Source: an uncultured Eubacterium sp. (GTDB lineage Bacteria; Bacillota; Clostridia; Lachnospirales; Lachnospiraceae). Taken from it: a stretch of DNA of 64,000 nt. Within the stretch, counting starts at the first letter, position 1; each line of letters begins with the position of its first letter. The stretch spans positions 1-64,000 of the forward strand of contig CAMUHY010000009.1 of the NCBI GenBank assembly GCA_947088865.1, read 5' to 3'. Made by a program: the position numbers and the translations under genes. This document shows, one piece after another, positions 33,344 to 43,203 of this stretch. The notes under the pieces were generated by a model that saw only the letters and a program-made list of their open reading frames with translations, searched no databases and was not told the DNA's origin.

Positions 33344-33706
33344 AGCTACAAATCCTTTCTTTAAAAATATAAAAATATTTTGTGAGTTTTCATAATAGCA
33401 ATTAAAACCTTACGAAGTTGCCGCCATTATGAATATAATAAAGTATATTAAACTACGTACACAAACTAGTATAAATTAATTTTAAATGTTCAATACTGTT
33501 AAGTCAATAGGTTTAAAGTGGTTTTTTAAATAATATATTAATATAATTTTATTTTTATTTTAAATATGACATTATGGAGGAACCATAAAGAAGATTGCAC
33601 ATATTTGATTTACTGTTTTTTAGTTTGGACAAAAAGTAGATATAAAAACAATCAATTTTTGTATAATTGGCAAAGCTTAACAAGATAAATTTAAAAAACA
33701 AAACAA
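33344..33706. other. Intergenic region between divergent genes
   Basis: About 360 bp of AT-rich DNA between the minus-strand leader-type gene and the bioY operator. It must hold the promoter of the minus-strand gene. No RNA or ORF is recognised. Confidence 0.45.
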
Positions 33707-33759
33707 TTGTCAACTTATATTAAAAATGAGTTGACAATAAGTGGCGTTCATTGTAAAAT
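33707..33759 (+). promoter_or_regulatory. bioY promoter with overlapping BirA-type operator
   Basis: TTGTCAACT (33707-33715) and AGTTGACAA (33729-33737) form a perfect 9-bp inverted repeat with a 13-bp spacer, matching the TTGTnAAC-N15-GTTnACAA shape of biotin repressor sites. The right arm includes the -35 TTGACA (33731-33736), which is 17 bp from the -10 TAAAAT (33754-33759). Bound BirA would therefore block the promoter when biotin is abundant. Confidence 0.85.
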
Positions 33760-33859
33760 CTACTTGGTAAAAATAGTATTGTTGTATAGAAAATAAATGC
33801 AAGGTGAATTTTTATAGAATAATACAGTTAAAAACAAAAAGAAGAAAGGAATCTTGTTT

Positions 33860-34462
33860 ATGACGGGCGATAATGTTAATATGTCAAAAAATTTAATGAA
33901 CAAAGAGGAAGGAAAGAGTAAGGCAAAGACAACAACGTTGGTTTTAATAGGACTAATGGCGGCAATTACATGTATTATGGGACCATTCTCGATACCATTG
34001 CCATTTAATTTAGTGCCGATTTCTTTAACAAATTTGGTAATCTATTTTACAATGTATATATTAGGAATGAAAAAAGGAACCATAAGTTATTGTATATATT
34101 TGTTGATAGGATTAGTAGGATTACCAGTATTTTCAGCGTTTACAGGAGGGGCTGGAAAATTATTAGGACCAACAGGCGGCTATTTAATTGGATTTATATT
34201 TTTGGCATTGATAAGCGGCTTTTTTATTGATAAATGGGGCAATAATATGTGGCTTTGTATGACTGGCATGGTTCTTGGCACAATCGTATGCTATATATTT
34301 GGTACAATATGGCTCGCTTATCAGGCACATATGAATTTTGAGGCAGCTCTTTGGGCAGGCGTTATTCCATTTATTCCAGGTGATGTAATAAAGATGATAA
34401 TGGCTATGCTGCTTGGACCTCAAATAAGAAATCGCTTGAGGAAAGCAGGCGTGATAGAATAA
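33860..34462 (+). CDS. bioY: Biotin transporter BioY
   Basis: 200 residues, six transmembrane helices. After a charged N-terminus, ALMAAITCIMGPFSIPLPF-type sequence, TGGAGKLLGPTGGYLIGFI and the C-terminal VIPFIPGDVIKMIMA match BioY S-components. It binds biotin and works alone or with a shared ECF module, whose genes are not here. The upstream BirA-type operator supports biotin as substrate. The ATG at 33860 lies 9 bp after GAAAGGA. A terminator follows. Confidence 0.93.
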   Translation: MTGDNVNMSKNLMNKEEGKSKAKTTTLVLIGLMAAITCIMGPFSIPLPFNLVPISLTNLVIYFTMYILGMKKGTISYCIYLLIGLVGLPVFSAFTGGAGKLLGPTGGYLIGFIFLALISGFFIDKWGNNMWLCMTGMVLGTIVCYIFGTIWLAYQAHMNFEAALWAGVIPFIPGDVIKMIMAMLLGPQIRNRLRKAGVIE

Positions 34463-34481
34463 AAAAATACTATATCTTTTG

Positions 34482-34516
34482 AATAAGGCTATCTCACAGT
34501 GTGTGGTAGCCTTATT
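34482..34516 (+). terminator. Terminator of bioY
   Basis: AATAAGGCTA (34482-34491) pairs with TAGCCTTATT (34507-34516), followed by a moderately T-rich stretch. Confidence 0.8.
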
Positions 34517-34681
34517 GATTTTATTGTTGCAATTTTTTTAAAGGCTATATAAAAAGATATTGAGAAAATAAAATTTACCTTAATTTTATGGCAATCTTTA
34601 GCAAAATGTAGTAAAATACAATTAAGTTTTATGATAAAAGAAAAAAGCTTTATAATATTGCTTTAGAAATGGAGGATTGCA

Positions 34682-34972
34682 ATGAGATGTTCAAGAACAG
34701 AGCTTGAAGCAGATGTGCAAAAGTATGAATTAAACAAAAATTTAGAAGATGGATTTGAGCGTTGGTCTGATGTAGTAACGAAAGGTTGGATAGTTACAGA
34801 TTTTTTAGTTAAGGTTAAACGTCAAGATGGAAGTATTGTTTGTCCATATATTAAGCATAGAAGAGGACGTACATTTATAGCTGAAGGAGATTACATTATT
34901 ATAGAAGATGATGGAACGAAACATGTGTGTGGAGCGGATAAGATTTTTCAGCGTTACAAAAGATGTGAATAA
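34682..34972 (+). CDS. Hypothetical protein
   Basis: 96 residues, soluble. It begins MRCSRTELEADVQKYELNKN and ends with a small beta-rich part (TFIAEGDYIIIEDDGTKHVCG) with two cysteines. No function or family name is recognised; the shape is common among small Lachnospiraceae proteins. The start follows ATGGAGGA. It lies 56 bp ahead of the acyl-ACP thioesterase on the same strand. Confidence 0.7.
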   Translation: MRCSRTELEADVQKYELNKNLEDGFERWSDVVTKGWIVTDFLVKVKRQDGSIVCPYIKHRRGRTFIAEGDYIIIEDDGTKHVCGADKIFQRYKRCE

Positions 34973-35028
34973 TAACAATAATGCGCGGGCTTTTGGTTCG
35001 TGCATTGTTTTTGAAATAGAGGATTAAT

Positions 35029-35772
35029 ATGATTTACAAACAAACACATACAATAGGAATTGAAGAAATCAATAGTCAATGCGAGGCAACCAATAGAGCA
35101 TTATTAGTTGCAATGGAAAATATAGCTTGCGCATACTCTGCTAATATAGGATATGGAGCAAGAGATATCAAGACAAAAAAACGTGCATGGATATTATTGC
35201 AATGGAAAATGCAGGTTTTAAAAAGACCATTTTATAATGAAAAGGTTGAGATTATAACATGGTCAAGAAATATAGATAAATTGTTTGCCTATCGTGATTA
35301 TGAGATTCGCTATGAAAATGGAGAATTGTTGGCGATTGGCACATCGAAATGGCTTCTTATGGATACTGAGCGAAAAAGACCTGTGCGGATAACAGAAGAT
35401 GTTATGAAATTATATGAAAGTGAAGATAAATCCGTATTTGAAAAAAATGAAGATAAGATTCAGTATGATGAGAACCGATTGAAAACAGTTAAGTGTCAGC
35501 CATATACATTACTTAGAAGAGATTTTGATATGCACGGTCATATGCACAATATTAATTATTTAGATATGGTATATGAAATTTTACCTCAAGATGTATATGA
35601 TACGGTTGATTTTAATACCGTCCATATAGAATATAAAAAGCAAATTCTTCCCAATACAATGGTTTATTGTAAATATTATAAGGAAGGTTGTACGCATTAT
35701 GTTGTGGCGGAAAGTGATGAAGGGATACATTCCATTATTGTTTTGACAGAGGCGGGCAATTTGCCATCATAG
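35029..35772 (+). CDS. Acyl-[acyl-carrier-protein] thioesterase
   Basis: 247 residues forming two hot-dog domains. GARDIKTKKRAWILLQWKMQVLKRPFYNEKVEIITW is the FatA-type first-half pattern; in the second half RRDFDMHGHMHNINYLDMVYEI has the Asn-His-x-x-Tyr active region. It releases free fatty acids from acyl-ACP in the cytosol. Chain-length preference cannot be read. The start follows AGAGGA. It is separate from any fas cluster here. Confidence 0.88.
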   Translation: MIYKQTHTIGIEEINSQCEATNRALLVAMENIACAYSANIGYGARDIKTKKRAWILLQWKMQVLKRPFYNEKVEIITWSRNIDKLFAYRDYEIRYENGELLAIGTSKWLLMDTERKRPVRITEDVMKLYESEDKSVFEKNEDKIQYDENRLKTVKCQPYTLLRRDFDMHGHMHNINYLDMVYEILPQDVYDTVDFNTVHIEYKKQILPNTMVYCKYYKEGCTHYVVAESDEGIHSIIVLTEAGNLPS

Positions 35773-35870
35773 CCTTGCAGTTACGAGGATTTCTGCATAT
35801 TTGACTTTTATTATGACAATACTATATATACAAGATTTAACATAAAATTAATGAAAGATTGGAGATATGT

Positions 35871-36824
35871 ATGGTAAAGTCAAATGTAAATTTAAGAAAA
35901 GTTGCAGTTATTGGTTGTGGATTTGTAGGTTCAGCATCAGCGTTTGCCTTGATGCAAAGCGGATTATTTTCAGAGATGGTATTGTTGGATGCGGATACTC
36001 AAAAAGCAGAAGGAGAAGCACTTGACATTAGTCATGGAACACCGTTTGCAAGACCGATGAAAATATATGCAGGAAGTTATGATGATATTGTAGATGCGGC
36101 TATTATAGTGATAACGGCAGGTGCAAATCAAAAGCCAGGTGAGACAAGACTTGACTTGGTTAAAAAGAATGTGGAGATATTTAAAAATATTATTCCGCAA
36201 ATAAGTCAAAGAGAATGTCATGGGATTATTTTGGTAGTAACAAATCCTGTTGATATATTGACGTATACAGCCCTTAAAATTAGTGGATTTCCGTCAAATC
36301 GTGTTATTGGTTCGGGGACAGTGCTTGACACAGGACGTATGAAGGAAATTTTAGGAAAAATGTTAAAAGTAGATAGCAGAAGTATTCACGCATTTATTAT
36401 AGGGGAACATGGAGATAGTGAAATTGCCGCTATAAGCAGTGCAAATGTATCAGGAACACCGTTAGACGATTTTTGTAAATCTCATGCGAGGGGCGAAATA
36501 AAAGATTTAGATAAGATTGCTGAGGAAGTAAAAAACAGCGCATATGAAATTATTGAAAGAAAACATGCAACTTATTATGGTATTGCAATGTCTGTAAAGA
36601 GAATATGCGAGGCCATTGTAAGAGATGAAAAGTCAATTTTGCCAATCTCTTCTATTATGGAAGGGGAATATGGCATTGAAAATGTTGCATTGTCTATGCC
36701 AGCTATTGTTGGAAAAGATGGTATGGAAAGTAAAATTCCAATTGCTTTAAATTATGATGAGCTGAATAAATTACAAGAGTCAGCAAAGACATTAAAGCAA
36801 GTTATTCAAAATAATGAATTATAA
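35871..36824 (+). CDS. ldh: L-lactate dehydrogenase
   Basis: 317 residues: N-terminal NAD site VAVIGCGFVGSASAF, VITAGANQKPGETRLDLV mobile loop with Arg, VTNPVDILTY, VIGSGTVLDTGRM, and catalytic IIGEHGDSE. The loop Gln in NQKPGE favours lactate over malate. It reduces pyruvate to lactate, regenerating NAD+. The ATG at 35871 follows ATTGGAG; a TTG start 12 bp upstream is possible. It is followed by an ABC exporter pair, probably on a separate transcript. Confidence 0.93.
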   Translation: MVKSNVNLRKVAVIGCGFVGSASAFALMQSGLFSEMVLLDADTQKAEGEALDISHGTPFARPMKIYAGSYDDIVDAAIIVITAGANQKPGETRLDLVKKNVEIFKNIIPQISQRECHGIILVVTNPVDILTYTALKISGFPSNRVIGSGTVLDTGRMKEILGKMLKVDSRSIHAFIIGEHGDSEIAAISSANVSGTPLDDFCKSHARGEIKDLDKIAEEVKNSAYEIIERKHATYYGIAMSVKRICEAIVRDEKSILPISSIMEGEYGIENVALSMPAIVGKDGMESKIPIALNYDELNKLQESAKTLKQVIQNNEL

Positions 36825-36868
36825 AGCTTAACGTTTTTTACACCATAGGAGAAAGGATTTAGCAGGTT

Positions 36869-38608
36869 ATGAAACGGATACTGATGTATTTAAGAGAGTA
36901 TCGTAAAGAATGTGTATTAGCGCCATTATTTAAAATGTTGGAAGCAACATTTGAATTATTTGTACCATTAGTAGTATCATCCATTATTGATATTGGTATA
37001 GCTGGACAAGATAAAGGCTATATTTTTAAAATGTGTTTTATATTGATACTGCTTGCAATTATAGGACTTACTTGTTCAATCACAGCACAATATTTTGCAG
37101 CTAAAGCGGCAGTCGGTTGTGCGACAGGTTTGAGACATCATTTGTTTAGTCATATTCAAAGCTTATCATTTTCAGAATTGGATACAGTAGGAACATCAAC
37201 TTTGATTACGCGAATGACAAGTGATGTTAATCAGGTACAAAATGGTGTTAATCTTGTTTTAAGATTATTTTTACGTTCCCCTTTTATTGTGTTTGGCGCA
37301 ATGATTATGGCTTTTACCATAGACGTTCAGGCAGCATTAGTATTCGTGGCAGCTATTCCAATACTTGCAGTGATTGTGTTTGGAATTATGCTTATTACAA
37401 GACCGATGTATAAAAAAGTGCAGGCAGGGATTGATAAGATACTTGCAATAACAAGAGAAAATCTTGTTGGCGTAAGGGTGATACGAGCATTTAATAAAGA
37501 AAATGAAGAAGTGAGGCGTTTTAAACAGTCCAACGAAGAACTAAATCATCTGCAAAAATTTGTCGGTAAGATATCAGGTTTAATGAATCCATTGACGTAT
37601 GTTGTAGTAAATGTGTCTATTATTGTATTAATTTGGATTGGAGCCATCCGCGTTGACGCTGGAACATTATCGACAGGACAAGTGATTGCTTTATATAATT
37701 ATATGTCTCAGATACTAGTGGAGCTTATTAAATTAGCAAATCTTATTATCAGTGTGACAAAGGCGTTGGCATGTGCCAATCGAATTGATGAAATATTTGG
37801 TGTTCAGTCGGACATGGTTGATGGAAAAATTGATATTAAAAAGCAAAAAGAATCTGCTGCCATAACACCAATTATTGAATTTAAAAATGTTTCATTGAGA
37901 TATAGAGGCGGCGGAGAAGAGGCTATTTCAGATATTAACTTTAAAGTCAATAAAGGTGAAACCGTAGGTGTGATTGGCGGAACAGGCTCAGGCAAATCTT
38001 CTCTTATAGGATTAATTCCTCGTTTTTACGATGCTACAAAGGGTGAAGTCCTGATTGATGGAGTGAATGTTAAAGAATATACACAGGAATCCATACGGTC
38101 AAAAGTTACAGTCGTTATGCAGAAAGCGTTGTTGTTTAAAGGAACCATTCGAGATAATGTAAAATGGGGGAAGCAAGATGCCACCGATGAAGAAGTGATG
38201 AAAGCTTTGGAGATATCTCAGGCAAAAGAATTTGTAGAAAAAAAGGATGGGGTGCTTGATGCTTTTGTAGACCAAGCAGGAAAAAATCTTTCAGGTGGAC
38301 AAAGGCAAAGGCTTACAATTGCTAGGGCAGTTGTTGGGCAGCCTGATATTTTGATTCTTGATGACAGCTCTTCGGCATTGGACTTTGCAACCGATGCAGC
38401 GCTTAGAAATTCGATAAGGAATATGACACCTTCACCAACATTGTTTATTGTTTCTCAAAGAGCAGCATCAATGATGCATGCAGATAAAATTATTGTGTTG
38501 GATGACGGCATGGTAACAGGTATTGGTACGCATAAAGAACTCCTTGCAAGTTGTGAAGTGTATCAAGAGATATATTATTCGCAATTTAAGACAAAGGAGG
38601 AAAAATAA
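36869..38608 (+). CDS. Heterodimeric ABC exporter subunit with degenerate catalytic glutamate
   Basis: 579 residues: six transmembrane helices, then an ATPase domain with Walker A GGTGSGKSS, canonical signature LSGGQRQR, and Walker B ILILDDSSSALD, where Asp replaces the catalytic Glu. That combination is the non-consensus half of asymmetric exporters of the TM287/288 or LmrCD type. With the next gene it should form a two-subunit exporter of lipid, peptide or drug. Stop and next start are 2 bp apart. The start follows GAGAAAGGA. Confidence 0.92.
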   Translation: MKRILMYLREYRKECVLAPLFKMLEATFELFVPLVVSSIIDIGIAGQDKGYIFKMCFILILLAIIGLTCSITAQYFAAKAAVGCATGLRHHLFSHIQSLSFSELDTVGTSTLITRMTSDVNQVQNGVNLVLRLFLRSPFIVFGAMIMAFTIDVQAALVFVAAIPILAVIVFGIMLITRPMYKKVQAGIDKILAITRENLVGVRVIRAFNKENEEVRRFKQSNEELNHLQKFVGKISGLMNPLTYVVVNVSIIVLIWIGAIRVDAGTLSTGQVIALYNYMSQILVELIKLANLIISVTKALACANRIDEIFGVQSDMVDGKIDIKKQKESAAITPIIEFKNVSLRYRGGGEEAISDINFKVNKGETVGVIGGTGSGKSSLIGLIPRFYDATKGEVLIDGVNVKEYTQESIRSKVTVVMQKALLFKGTIRDNVKWGKQDATDEEVMKALEISQAKEFVEKKDGVLDAFVDQAGKNLSGGQRQRLTIARAVVGQPDILILDDSSSALDFATDAALRNSIRNMTPSPTLFIVSQRAASMMHADKIIVLDDGMVTGIGTHKELLASCEVYQEIYYSQFKTKEEK

Positions 38609-38609
38609 T

Positions 38610-40346
38610 ATGGTTTCTTGGAAAGTTATTAAAAAAGTACTTGGAAGAATTAAGAAATATTGGTTTTTCCTTGCACTTTCTATTATTATGGCAATAATAA
38701 CCGTTGCTTCTACATTGTATGTACCTATTCTTATCGGTAAGGCTATTGATTATATTATAGGCGCAAACAATGTTGATTTTGAGAATATTAAAAGTATCCT
38801 TTTTACAATTGGCGTATTTATCGGAATAACAGCTTTATCTCAATGGATAATGAATATATGCAACAATAAAATAACATATCATGTTGTAAGGGATATTCGA
38901 GATGAAGCGATTGAGAAAATTCAACAGCTTCCATTAAAATATATTGATGGACATTCATATGGCGAGGTTGTCAGCCGTGTTATTGCTGATGTAGACCAAT
39001 TTGCTGATGGTCTTTTAATGGGATTTACACAGTTTTTTATTGGTGTAATGACAATTATAGGTACATTAGGATTTATGCTGATGATAAATTTTAAAATTAC
39101 ATTAGTTGTTGTATTGGTTACGCCAGTATCTTTTTTTGTGGCAAGTTTTATTGCAAAAAAAACCTATATGATGTTTAAATTGCAGTCTGAGACAAGAGGA
39201 GAACAAACGGCATTTATTGATGAAATTATTGGCGGTCAAAAAGTTGTAAAAGCGTACAACCATGAGGAGACGTCAATACATCAATTTGATGAGATTAATG
39301 AAAAGCTGCAAAAATATTCGTTGCGGGCAATCTTTTTTTCATCACTTACAAATCCTTCTACACGATTTGTCAATAGCTTAGTTTATGCGGGTGTTGCAGT
39401 AACAGGAGCCATATCGGCTATTTATGGAGGCATTACAGTTGGGCAATTGTCTAGTTTTTTAAGTTATGCAAACCAGTATACCAAACCGTTTAATGAAATA
39501 TCAGGCGTTGTGACAGAGTTACAAAATGCGTTGGCATGTGCATCGAGAGTGTTTGAATTAATAGAAGAAAATCCAGAAGTGCCAGATAAGCCAAGTGCAA
39601 AAAGAACAATTCAAGTTGATGGAACAGTTGATTTGGATAATGTATTTTTTTCTTATGTTTCAGATAAAAAATTGATTGAAAATTTTAATCTTCATGTTAA
39701 AAAAGGACAAAAAGTGGCTATTGTTGGACCAACTGGCTGTGGAAAAACGACAATTATTAATCTTCTTATGCGATTTTATGATGTCGATAGCGGAAAAATC
39801 AGCGTTTCAGGAATCGATATAAAAGATATGACTAGAAACGCATTAAGAAGTGGATATGGTATGGTACTTCAAGAAACATGGCTTAAATCAGGTACGATTC
39901 GTGATAATATTGTAATGGGAAAACCGGATGCGACCGATGAGGAAGTCATTGCGGCAGCAAAGGCAGCACATTCGCACAGTTTCATAAAAAGATTATCCAA
40001 TGGGTATAATACTGTTATAGGAGAAGATGGAGGCGGATTGTCGCAGGGACAAAAACAGCTTTTGTGTATTACAAGAGTAATGTTGTGCCATCCATCTATG
40101 CTGATATTAGATGAGGCAACATCTTCTATTGACACACGTACAGAAGTAAAAATTCAAAAAGCATTTGACAAATTAATGGAAGGAAGAACAAGTTTTATTG
40201 TTGCTCATCGACTGTCAACCATTCAATCGGCAGACATTATTCTTGTTATGAAAGATGGGCATGTTATAGAACAGGGAAATCACAAGGAATTGCTTGCAAA
40301 AGGTGGATTTTATAAAAACCTTTATGAGAGTCAATTTGCTAAATAA
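38610..40346 (+). CDS. Heterodimeric ABC exporter subunit with consensus catalytic site residues
   Basis: 578 residues. After six transmembrane helices the ATPase has Walker A GPTGCGKTT and Walker B MLILDEATSSID with the catalytic Glu, but a variant signature LSQGQKQL. Its consensus Walker motifs pair with the consensus signature of the partner, giving one active and one degenerate site. The frame is open upstream to 38523, inside the previous gene; the ATG at 38610 follows AAAGGAGG. It is followed by a small soluble protein gene. Confidence 0.92.
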   Translation: MVSWKVIKKVLGRIKKYWFFLALSIIMAIITVASTLYVPILIGKAIDYIIGANNVDFENIKSILFTIGVFIGITALSQWIMNICNNKITYHVVRDIRDEAIEKIQQLPLKYIDGHSYGEVVSRVIADVDQFADGLLMGFTQFFIGVMTIIGTLGFMLMINFKITLVVVLVTPVSFFVASFIAKKTYMMFKLQSETRGEQTAFIDEIIGGQKVVKAYNHEETSIHQFDEINEKLQKYSLRAIFFSSLTNPSTRFVNSLVYAGVAVTGAISAIYGGITVGQLSSFLSYANQYTKPFNEISGVVTELQNALACASRVFELIEENPEVPDKPSAKRTIQVDGTVDLDNVFFSYVSDKKLIENFNLHVKKGQKVAIVGPTGCGKTTIINLLMRFYDVDSGKISVSGIDIKDMTRNALRSGYGMVLQETWLKSGTIRDNIVMGKPDATDEEVIAAAKAAHSHSFIKRLSNGYNTVIGEDGGGLSQGQKQLLCITRVMLCHPSMLILDEATSSIDTRTEVKIQKAFDKLMEGRTSFIVAHRLSTIQSADIILVMKDGHVIEQGNHKELLAKGGFYKNLYESQFAK

Positions 40347-40378
40347 AAATAATATAAAAACAGAAAGGAGTTATTATT

Positions 40379-40576
40379 ATGACTTTTATTAACAAAGAGA
40401 AGGTTCTTAACGGTGTAGAAAAAGCTGTTGATGCAACCAATAATGTAGCAGATAAGACACAGGAATATATCAAGAAAAATGAGCTTGATAAAAAAGCAAA
40501 GAATATGGCTAATGAGTTTGGCGAGGGCATTAAATCGGTTGGAAAAGAAATTGAAGGTTTTTTTCATAAGCAGTGA
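40379..40576 (+). CDS. Small amphipathic helical protein
   Basis: 65 residues, entirely charged and helical (EKVLNGVEKAVDATNNVADKTQEY; ELDKKAKNMANEFGEGIKSV). It has no signal or membrane helix. It looks like a short apolipoprotein-like or stress-type helix repeat; no family is recognised. The start follows AAAGGAG. It follows the ABC exporter by 32 bp and might be co-transcribed. Confidence 0.65.
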   Translation: MTFINKEKVLNGVEKAVDATNNVADKTQEYIKKNELDKKAKNMANEFGEGIKSVGKEIEGFFHKQ

Positions 40577-40706
40577 AAAATCGAAAATGAATGTATAAAG
40601 TATAATTATTATTGTTTGACAATGATATAAAATTTAGTATTATATAAGTATGGGGCTGTCATTGGCAACCCCTTTTGTTCAATTGGTGTATCATGGGAGT
40701 GAATTT

Positions 40707-42569
40707 ATGAGTATTTATGATGAAAGAATCAATCAATTAAGAGCTTTAATGAAAGATAAGAATATTGATGCATATATTGTATGTACACAAGATTTTCACA
40801 GTTCGGAATATGTAGGTGATTATTTTAAAGAAAGAGAATATCTTTCAGGATTTACAGGTTCTGCGGGTACATTGGTTATTACATATAATAAAGCTGCTTT
40901 ATGGACAGATGGAAGATATTATTTACAGGCAGAAGAACAGTTGTCAGTTAGTAATATCAAACTTATGAAAATGGGTCAAAAAAATGTTGATACCATTGAG
41001 GAATATTTGACAAAAAATTTTAATGACCTAATCAAAACGTCAAATATAGTTGATAGCTCTTGTGATGATTTAAAAGAACCACATAATAAGCTGAATAAAT
41101 TTACAATTGGATTTGATGGTCGAATGGTTAATAATCATTTTGCAGAGCATTTAAAAAATAAGATAAAATTAAATATATCTATATATGCAGATGAAGATTT
41201 AGTTGAAGCAGTGTGGAAGGATAGACCTTCATTATCTGCAAACCCTGTATGGGAACTGGATTTTGGATATACAGGACGCACAAGAGAGGAAAAATTAGAG
41301 GCATTAAGAAAAGAGATGAAAAAAACAGATAGTGACATATGTGTTTTAGCATCGCTTGATGATATTGCATGGCTTTTAAATCTTAGAGGAAATGATGTAG
41401 AGTATAATCCTGTATTTTTAGCTTATATGATAATTGGTGTAAATTATGCTGTATTATATGCAAATGAAGTTATTTTTTCTGATGAGATTAAGAAAAAATT
41501 AGAATTGGCACAGATTGCAATAAAGCCTTATAATGATATATATATGGATATTACAAAGATAGACTCCAATAAAAATGTTTTGGTTGATTATAATAAAATG
41601 AATTATCGTCTGGTTCATTTAATTCCTTCTGAATGTAAGATACAAAATATTCAAAATCCAATTGTGCGAATGAAAGCGGTAAAAAATAGTATAGAATGTG
41701 ATAATATGCGAAAAGCTCATCTAAAAGATGGTATTGCTGTTACGAAATTTATGTATTGGTTAAAAAAGAATATTGGCAAAATGGAAATTACAGAGTTGAG
41801 TGCAGCAAAAAAATTGGAGGAATTAAGGGCAAATCAAGAAGGCTATATAGGGGCAAGTTTTGCACCCATAATGGCATATGGAGGACATGGCGCAATTGTC
41901 CATTACTGTGCAACTAAGGAAAGCAATGTAAAACTTGAAAAAAAGGGATTTTTGTTATCAGATACAGGAGGGCATTATCTTGAAGGAACGACAGATATAA
42001 CTAGAACATATGTACTTGGAACACTTGAAAGTGAAGAAAAAACGGCATTTACCTTAGTTCTTCGAGGGAATTTGAATTTAGCATCAGCAAGGTTTAAGTA
42101 TGGCATTACAGGGGTTCATTTAGATATTTTAGCAAGACAGCCGTTGTGGGAAAATGGACTTGATTACAATCATGGGACAGGACATGGAGTAGGATATGTT
42201 TTAAATGTGCATGAAGGACCAAATAGTATAGGTTGGCAGATAAAATCAGATAGGATAAAGGATGAAGTATTAGAGGAAGGAATGGTAACTTCTAATGAAC
42301 CAGGATTTTATTTGACGAATGAGTTTGGTATACGGCATGAAAATTTAATATTATGTAAAATGTTATGTGAAACAGAATATGGCAAGTTTATGGGTTTTGA
42401 GACATTGACATTAGTGCCTTTTGATTTAGAAGGTGTTGATAAAACACTTTTATCTGATAGAGAAATTAATTTTTTAAATGAATATCATCAGTATGTATAT
42501 AAAATGTTATCTCCTTATTTTGAAGGAGATGAATTAAAATGGCTTCAAATGGCAACGAAAATCATTTAG
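40707..42569 (+). CDS. Aminopeptidase P family (M24B) Xaa-Pro aminopeptidase
   Basis: 620 residues in three parts: two creatinase-like N-terminal domains and a pita-bread M24 domain. Metal ligands appear in order: two Asp in LLSDTGGHYLEGTTDITRTY, His in GTGHGVGYVLNVHEGP, Glu in TSNEPGFYLTNEFGIRHEN, and a further Glu near FETLTLVPF. It removes an N-terminal residue before proline using two Mn2+. The ATG at 40707 follows GGGAGTG; the open frame upstream is not homologous. Conserved length near 600 fits the eukaryotic-type XPNPEP1 form common in clostridia. Confidence 0.92.
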   Translation: MSIYDERINQLRALMKDKNIDAYIVCTQDFHSSEYVGDYFKEREYLSGFTGSAGTLVITYNKAALWTDGRYYLQAEEQLSVSNIKLMKMGQKNVDTIEEYLTKNFNDLIKTSNIVDSSCDDLKEPHNKLNKFTIGFDGRMVNNHFAEHLKNKIKLNISIYADEDLVEAVWKDRPSLSANPVWELDFGYTGRTREEKLEALRKEMKKTDSDICVLASLDDIAWLLNLRGNDVEYNPVFLAYMIIGVNYAVLYANEVIFSDEIKKKLELAQIAIKPYNDIYMDITKIDSNKNVLVDYNKMNYRLVHLIPSECKIQNIQNPIVRMKAVKNSIECDNMRKAHLKDGIAVTKFMYWLKKNIGKMEITELSAAKKLEELRANQEGYIGASFAPIMAYGGHGAIVHYCATKESNVKLEKKGFLLSDTGGHYLEGTTDITRTYVLGTLESEEKTAFTLVLRGNLNLASARFKYGITGVHLDILARQPLWENGLDYNHGTGHGVGYVLNVHEGPNSIGWQIKSDRIKDEVLEEGMVTSNEPGFYLTNEFGIRHENLILCKMLCETEYGKFMGFETLTLVPFDLEGVDKTLLSDREINFLNEYHQYVYKMLSPYFEGDELKWLQMATKII

Positions 42570-42635
42570 ACAGTGACATTTTTTGGTAATAGTGATATAA
42601 TTTTTTTGTATTTTGCATAAGGTGGTGTTATTGAT

Positions 42636-43187
42636 ATGAAAAAAGACAGGAAAAGTATCAATATCATGATGATTATTGTTGTATTAGTATCAATCATTGG
42701 TATTGGCGCAAACATTATTCTTATACATAATGATAAAGAAAACATAGGAAATACGGTTGTTCAGCCTAATGACATAGGAAACGGACAGTATGCTGTTGGC
42801 GACCAGAAAAACACCATTCCAGCAATGAATGATGTAACACCAGAGGCTTCTATAACAGAAGATAATACATCGACAGAAATACAAGACAATGAAGAACAAA
42901 ACACGACACAACACAATGATGAAGAGCAAAATACAACAGAACAAAATAATGGAGAGCAAAATACAGTAGAACAGGATACAATAGCTGATGTATCAGATGG
43001 GACATACTATATTGATGGAGCTTCATCTGTCAATATTAGGAGTGCTGCCTATAATCAATCCAAAGTAGTGGGGTGGTTGGCAAAAGGAACAGAAGTTGAG
43101 ATGATTAGAGAGGGAAAATATTACTCTTATATCAAACATGGTAATATGGAAGGATATGTTTATAATGAATATATCAGTCAGAAATGA
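42636..43187 (+). CDS. Membrane-anchored SH3b-domain protein
   Basis: 183 residues: an N-terminal transmembrane helix (NIMMIIVVLVSIIGIGANIIL), an acidic Gln/Asn/Glu/Thr spacer with imperfect QNTTEQNNGE repeats, and a C-terminal bacterial SH3 domain (SSVNIRSAAYNQSKVVGWL; KGTEVEM). SH3b domains usually bind cell-wall peptides. It is likely an external wall-binding protein. It is 16 bp before the next membrane protein gene, in an envelope-type cluster. Confidence 0.82.
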   Translation: MKKDRKSINIMMIIVVLVSIIGIGANIILIHNDKENIGNTVVQPNDIGNGQYAVGDQKNTIPAMNDVTPEASITEDNTSTEIQDNEEQNTTQHNDEEQNTTEQNNGEQNTVEQDTIADVSDGTYYIDGASSVNIRSAAYNQSKVVGWLAKGTEVEMIREGKYYSYIKHGNMEGYVYNEYISQK

Positions 43188-43203
43188 GGTAAAGAATTAA
43201 GAT

